Source of the DNA: Acidimicrobiaceae bacterium
Lineage (GTDB): Bacteria; Actinomycetota; Acidimicrobiia; Acidimicrobiales; RAAP-2
Reading direction: 5' to 3'
Assembly (NCBI GenBank): GCA_027365145.1
Contig: DAHXOA010000110.1
Span: 1 to 33,001 of the forward strand
Length of the DNA stretch: 33,001 nucleotides
Shown piece after piece: positions 29,659 through 33,001 of this stretch. The notes under the pieces are model-generated. The model made no database searches. It saw only the letters and a list, made by a program, of their open reading frames with translations, and had not been told where the DNA came from. The position numbers were made by a program, and so were the translations under genes. Numbering within the stretch: the first letter of the stretch is position 1; every line of letters begins with the position of its first letter.

Positions 29659-29964
29659 ATGGTCATCAAGCGCTCGGTGTCACTGTCGGACTCGGTGGCA
29701 CTGGCGGTGGAGCAGGCGGCGAAAGAGGACGGCGTCTCCTTCAGTGCCTGGTTGTCGGCCGCCGCCGAGCGGCAGCTCGTGTTGCGGGCGGGGCTCCGGG
29801 GCGTCGCCGAGTGGGAGCGGGCGGAGGGAGCACTCACGCCTGAGGAGATCGCCGAGGGAGAGGCACTGCTCGGTCGGCTCTTGTCGGGGGTGGCCGCAAA
29901 GGTGCGTCCGGGCGTCGCGTCCATGGTGCGACCGGGTGCCGGGGTGAAGACGAGGCGACGGTGA
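29659..29964 (+). CDS. VapB-like ribbon-helix-helix antitoxin
   Basis: 101 residues. An N-terminal ribbon-helix-helix pattern (strand KRSVSLSDSVA, helix ALAVEQAAKEDG, second helix SFSAWLSAAAERQL) is followed by the linker typical of actinobacterial VapB (LRGVAEWERAEGALTPEEIAEGEALL) and a basic tail (KTRRR). RHH antitoxins bind DNA as dimers and usually repress their own operon. The TGA overlaps the GTG of the next gene by four bases, the normal arrangement of vapBC pairs. The antitoxin looks intact, whereas the partner does not. Confidence 0.75.
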   Translation: MVIKRSVSLSDSVALAVEQAAKEDGVSFSAWLSAAAERQLVLRAGLRGVAEWERAEGALTPEEIAEGEALLGRLLSGVAAKVRPGVASMVRPGAGVKTRRR

Positions 29965-30392
29965 GCGATCAGGGTCCGTCGCACCCGGCGCCGGACCGGG
30001 CCCACCGGCGCTATGGACTGGTCTACGGGCCGGCCGCCCTCCAGGCGGCGGCCCGGGGGGACCGGCTGGTGTGGGCGCTCCACCGTGCTGCGCTCGACCA
30101 GGGGTTTGTCCCGGTGGTCCCGGCGGTGGTCGTGCTCGACGCAGTCCGGGTCGTCGGGGACGATCCCCACCTCGCCCGGTTCCTCCTGGGAACAGAGATC
30201 GAGCCGCTCGACGGCACCCACGCCTTCGACCTGGGCGTCGTGGCCCACGCGGCCGGAACCGACAGCCCGGCCACGATCGCTGTGGTCGAGTGTGCGGCCC
30301 GGCGGACGGTGGCGGCGGTCACGGCGCGTTCCCCGGGGACGGCCGAGTTGGCCGGAGTGCTCGGTCACGACCTCGTGCTCCACCCGATCTGA
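29961..30392 (+). CDS. VapC-like PIN-fold protein lacking the catalytic acids
   Basis: 143 residues. The pattern ARGDRLVWALHRAALDQG-VPVVPAVVV, LARFLLGTEIEPLD, GVVAHAAGTD and the final AELAGVLGHDLVLHPI follows actinobacterial VapC toxins almost segment by segment. But the usual first acid in LDAGAL is replaced (VYGPAAL), the SDVVDA motif reads DSPATI, and the TSDPDDL motif reads TARSPGT. All the main metal-binding aspartates therefore appear absent, and ribonuclease activity is not expected. The reading frame is intact with host-like codon use, so it is probably expressed and not a decaying remnant. It may act only as a co-repressor or have a new role. The PIN assignment is by eye. Confidence 0.6.
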   Translation: MSDQGPSHPAPDRAHRRYGLVYGPAALQAAARGDRLVWALHRAALDQGFVPVVPAVVVLDAVRVVGDDPHLARFLLGTEIEPLDGTHAFDLGVVAHAAGTDSPATIAVVECAARRTVAAVTARSPGTAELAGVLGHDLVLHPI

Positions 30393-30429
30393 ACGGGTGT
30401 TCCGGAGCTCGGGTGCCCGGAGCCGACGG

Positions 30430-30451
30430 GCCCCGGTGCCGAGCCCGGGGC
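30430..30451. terminator. GC hairpin between convergent genes
   Basis: GCCCCGG (30430-30436) pairs with CCGGGGC (30445-30451) around an eight-base loop. It lies between the ends of the VapC-like gene (+) and the small leftward gene and could terminate both. No T-run; weak evidence. Confidence 0.3.
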
Positions 30452-30460
30452 GCTGCGAGC

Positions 30461-30688
30461 TCAGGCCCGGCGGCGCTGACCTGGTCCCGGGACCGAGCGG
30501 GTCAGGCGAGTGAGGCGCCGGTGGGCGCCGGCCAGGGCACGCTCGACAGCGAAGAGCTCGGCGGCGCGCTCGTCGTCGCCGGCCGAACGGGCGCGCTCCG
30601 CATGGGCGGTGACCCGCCGGACGAGGTCGTCGAGACCGGTGGCGATGGAGGAGAGTTCTGCGGTGCCCGGGTCCACGAGCCCGATCAT
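30461..30688 (-). CDS. Small conserved-looking hypothetical protein
   Basis: 75 residues from the ATG at 30688, not recognised as a named family. It is almost entirely helical by composition (LDDLVRRVTAHAERARS and ERAAELFAVERALAGAHRRL) with charged heptad-like spacing and a basic Pro/Gly tail, consistent with a small coiled-coil or helical-hairpin protein. Third codon positions are nearly all G or C, as in the real genes around it, and no better frame covers this stretch. The GTG at 30676 is an alternative start. It diverges from hisD with 73 bases between start codons. Confidence 0.55.
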   Translation of the reverse strand: MIGLVDPGTAELSSIATGLDDLVRRVTAHAERARSAGDDERAAELFAVERALAGAHRRLTRLTRSVPGPGQRRRA

Positions 30689-30746
30689 CGCAGCTGCGCG
30701 GGTCGAGCTCCAACCAGAGCCGGCGATCGCCAGGGACCGGCCCCGC

Positions 30747-30752
30747 TAGCAT
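30747..30752 (+). promoter_or_regulatory. -10 element TAGCAT of the hisD-hisC operon
   Basis: TAGCAT ends nine bases before the hisD ATG at 30762, with no ribosome site between, so the his mRNA is probably leaderless. No T-box, attenuator or histidine-rich leader peptide is visible in 30689-30761. Confidence 0.5.
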
Positions 30753-30761
30753 CGAGCCGTC

Positions 30762-32051
30762 ATGGCTCTCGAACGTCTCGACCTCCGCCGTTTCCGGGGC
30801 GATCTCGCCTCGGTGCTCCCGCCCCCGGTGGACGAGCAGGAGCGGTCGTCGGCGGCGGTGGCATCGATCATCGCCCAAGTGCGTGCGGGAGGTGACCAGG
30901 CGCTCGTGGATCTGACCTCCCGGTTCGACGGCGTGGCGCTCGACGGGATCGAGGTTCCGACTGGAGAGGTGCGAGGCGCGCTCGACCGGATCGCCGCGCC
31001 GGTGCGCGACGCGCTCGAGCTGGCGTACCGGAGGATCACCGCCTACCACACCCACGAGGCGTCCGGGGCCGTCGCCGACTTCCACTCCGACGGGGTCGTC
31101 GTGAGAGAGCTGGTGCGGCCCGTGGCGCGCGCCGGCTGCTACGCGCCGGGCGGCCGGGCCAGGTACCCCTCCACGGTGCTGATGTGCGCGGCACCGGCGC
31201 GGGCCGCCGGCGTGGGGGAGATCGTCTTGTGCGTGCCACCGGGGCCGGACGGCACCGTAGACGATGCCTCGCTGGCCGCCGCTGCCATCGCCGGGGTCGA
31301 CCGGGTGTTCCGCGTCGGTGGTGCCCAGGCGATCGCCGCCATGGCCTTCGGCACGGAGACGATTCCTGCCGTCGACGTCGTCGTGGGGCCGGGGAACCGG
31401 TTCGTGGCCGAGGCCAAGCGCCAGCTCTCCGGGGTCGTGGGCGTCGCGTCGGCCTTTGCCGGGCCCTCCGAGGTGGTGGTGGTGGCCGGCCCCGACACGC
31501 CGGTGGCACTGGTCGCCATCGACCTCGTGGTCCAGGCCGAGCACGGGCCCGACGGACAGGCGTGGCTGGTCACGTGGTCGCCGGAGCTGGCCGACGCCGT
31601 CGACGCCGAGATCGACCGGGTCGTCGCCGGCTCGGCTCGCCGGGCCGATCTCGAGGCGACCTTCCGCTCCGGCGGGTACGCCGTCGTCGTCGACGACCTG
31701 GCCCAGGCCCTGGCCGTGGCGAACGTCGTGGCCCCCGAGCACCTGGAGCTGCTCTTCGACGGCGCTGAGGACGCCCTGGACGGCGTCCCGTCGGCGGGTG
31801 CCGTCTTCCTCGGTCGCAACGCCCCGGCCAGCGTCGGTGACTACCTGGCCGGACCGAACCACGTGCTCCCCACCAACCGGACCGCACGGTTCGCCAGCCC
31901 GCTCCGGGTAGACGACTTCCGTCGGCACCTCCACGCCGTGTCCTTGGACCGTGCCGCGCTCGACCTGCTCGGTCCGGCAGTGGTGACGCTGGCGGAGACC
32001 GAGGGGCTGAGCGCCCATGCCGAATCGGTCCGTGCCCGGTGGGCCCCGTGA
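30762..32051 (+). CDS. hisD: Histidinol dehydrogenase
   Basis: NAD- and zinc-dependent enzyme for the last two oxidations of histidine synthesis. 429 residues, normal length. Recognisable blocks: ARAGCYAPGGRARYPSTVLM, VFRVGGAQAIAAMAFGTE, VVGPGNRFVAEAKRQL, GPSEVVVVAG, the zinc-ligand segment QAEHGPDGQA (Gln258, His261), APEHLELL and the final VGDYLAGPNHVLPT. The stop overlaps hisC (GTGA), so the genes form a his operon that continues beyond the window. Confidence 0.97.
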   Translation: MALERLDLRRFRGDLASVLPPPVDEQERSSAAVASIIAQVRAGGDQALVDLTSRFDGVALDGIEVPTGEVRGALDRIAAPVRDALELAYRRITAYHTHEASGAVADFHSDGVVVRELVRPVARAGCYAPGGRARYPSTVLMCAAPARAAGVGEIVLCVPPGPDGTVDDASLAAAAIAGVDRVFRVGGAQAIAAMAFGTETIPAVDVVVGPGNRFVAEAKRQLSGVVGVASAFAGPSEVVVVAGPDTPVALVAIDLVVQAEHGPDGQAWLVTWSPELADAVDAEIDRVVAGSARRADLEATFRSGGYAVVVDDLAQALAVANVVAPEHLELLFDGAEDALDGVPSAGAVFLGRNAPASVGDYLAGPNHVLPTNRTARFASPLRVDDFRRHLHAVSLDRAALDLLGPAVVTLAETEGLSAHAESVRARWAP

Positions 32052-33001
32052 GCCCGGAGCAGGCGGGTGCCACCCCGGTCACCCCGGACCGACGGGTGGC
32101 ACCGGGTGGGACGGTACCGATCCGGCCGGGCTTGGCGACCCTGCCGGGGTACCACTCGCCCCAGGTCGACGTGGCAGTGCGCCTGAACACCAACGAGTCC
32201 CCCCTGCCGCCTCCACCCGGCTTCCTGGCTGCGCTCGAGGAGGCGTGCGGAGCCGTCGCCTTCAACCGCTACCCCGACCGGGAGGCGAGGGATCTCCGGG
32301 AGGCGATCGCCGCCTACCACGAGGTGGCGCCGTCCCAGGTGTTCTGCGCCAACGGGTCGAACGAGGTGCTCCAGTGCCTGCTTCTGGCGTACGGGGGACC
32401 GGGTCGTGCCGCCGCCCTGTTCGAGCCGACCTACACGCTTCACGGCCATATCGCCCGTGTGACCGGCACCTCGGTGGCGGTCGGGGCGCGGGCGGCAAGC
32501 TTCCGGTTGGACCTGTCCACCGTCCGCCAGGTGCTGGCCGAGTCGTCGCCCGTCGTCACGTTCCTGTGCTCCCCGAACAACCCGACGGGCATCGTGGACA
32601 CCCCAGCGGAGATCGAGGCGGTCCTCGACGCCACGCCCGGCCTCGTGGTGGTGGACGAGGCCTACGGGCAGTTCGCCCGGACGTCGGGACTCGACCTGAT
32701 CGCCGCCGGGCGGGTGGGAGCCGAGCGCCTGGTGGTGGTGCGCACGTTCTCCAAGACGTGGTCGATGGCGGCCCTGCGCCTCGGCTACCTGATCGCCTCC
32801 CCAGAGGTGGTGGCCGCCTGCGAGCTCGTCGCCCTCCCGTACCACCTCGACGTGCTCAAGCAGGCTGCGGGCCGGATCGCCCTCGGTTTCGCGGCCGACA
32901 TGGCCGAGCGGATCGCGTCCGTCACGGAGGAGCGGGGGCGCATCGCTGCCCACCTGGCCGCCCTTCCGGTCGAGACGTGGCCGTCGGAAGCAAACTTCAT
33001 C
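32048..33001 (+). CDS. hisC: Histidinol-phosphate aminotransferase, 3' end missing
   Basis: PLP-dependent aminotransferase that converts imidazole-acetol phosphate to histidinol phosphate. 318 codons lie in the window; about 40-50 residues are cut off. Visible motifs: RLNTNESPLPPP, FNRYPDREARDLREAI, the cofactor-binding ANGSNEVLQCLLLAYGG, CSPNNPTGI, VVDEAYGQF and the Schiff-base Lys236 in FSKTWSMAALRLGY. The GTG at 32048 overlaps the hisD stop; the GTG at 32096 is a possible shorter start, since the first ~35 residues are a Pro/Gly-rich extension. Confidence 0.95.
   Translation, partial: MSPEQAGATPVTPDRRVAPGGTVPIRPGLATLPGYHSPQVDVAVRLNTNESPLPPPPGFLAALEEACGAVAFNRYPDREARDLREAIAAYHEVAPSQVFCANGSNEVLQCLLLAYGGPGRAAALFEPTYTLHGHIARVTGTSVAVGARAASFRLDLSTVRQVLAESSPVVTFLCSPNNPTGIVDTPAEIEAVLDATPGLVVVDEAYGQFARTSGLDLIAAGRVGAERLVVVRTFSKTWSMAALRLGYLIASPEVVAACELVALPYHLDVLKQAAGRIALGFAADMAERIASVTEERGRIAAHLAALPVETWPSEANFI

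Noticed and set aside
29387-29947. Open frame on the plus strand beginning GTG AAA TAC in the gap after nth
   Set aside because: Codon use is mixed in its first part, the frame then runs through the TTCG hairpin and overlaps the antitoxin gene in another frame, and there is no ribosome site or recognised domain. The DNA is better explained as non-coding.
1-33001. CRISPR arrays, prophage, transposase, integrase or restriction genes
   Set aside because: None seen; the short tandem repeats found are contiguous minisatellites without spacers.

Overview
The window is a gene-dense, very G+C-rich (about 70 % by eye) stretch of an actinobacterial chromosome. Four things point to Actinobacteria: a mycothiol synthase (mshD); the block relA-hisS-aspS-rarA-(two small envelope proteins)-alaS-ruvX-mltG-aroE, which resembles the order in mycobacteria and Streptomyces; frequent GTG starts; and promoters set up for leaderless transcripts. 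A deep-branching class such as Acidimicrobiia fits the mixture of genes, but that placement is an inference from gene content, not a measured phylogeny. No rRNA, tRNA, CRISPR, prophage or insertion sequence is visible.

Layout. 1-12337 (+) is a housekeeping block: relA (5' end outside the window), hisS, aspS, rarA, a DUF948 protein, a small membrane protein, alaS, ruvX, mltG and aroE, mostly overlapping or separated by a few bases. 12359-14001 (+) carries a RodA/FtsW-type SEDS gene and a DUF151 (bifunctional nuclease) gene. Their stops meet, one base apart, a leftward pair (15422-16624 flippase-like protein, then 14003-15415 second SEDS protein). Divergent from that pair are an AI-2E-family membrane protein and a polyprenol-phosphate mannosyltransferase-type enzyme (16665-18787), then an OmpR-type response regulator, its histidine kinase and an alpha/beta hydrolase (18856-21924). 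The leftward operon merR-ubiE/menG-menF (24971 down to 21965) looks like a regulated menaquinone unit. 25125-25580 (-) is a MaoC hydratase, 25717-26412 (+) a VIT1-type metal transporter, and 26451-27518 (+) a lipoprotein with seven CX5C repeats. mshD (-) and nth (+) diverge from a 33-bp promoter region. A 413-bp gap (29246-29658) holds an A+T-richer, structured segment that may be an RNA gene. It is followed by a VapBC-like pair whose toxin has lost its catalytic acids, a small leftward gene, and hisD-hisC (3' end of hisC outside the window).

How the genes work together. The first block combines stringent response, tRNA charging, replication/recombination and the entry to cell-wall and aromatic synthesis. 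The middle is envelope-centred: two SEDS glycosyltransferases, a flippase-like protein, MltG, a polyprenol mannosyltransferase and a two-component system. The right side is redox and cofactor oriented (menaquinone, mycothiol, iron/manganese transport) and ends in histidine synthesis.

The points most worth a second look are the structured intergenic segment at 29366-29575, the catalytically dead-looking VapC partner, the seven-repeat CX5C lipoprotein, a MerR protein with an apparent second HTH domain heading the menaquinone operon, the palindromic shared promoter of mshD/nth, and a set of in-frame short tandem repeats.
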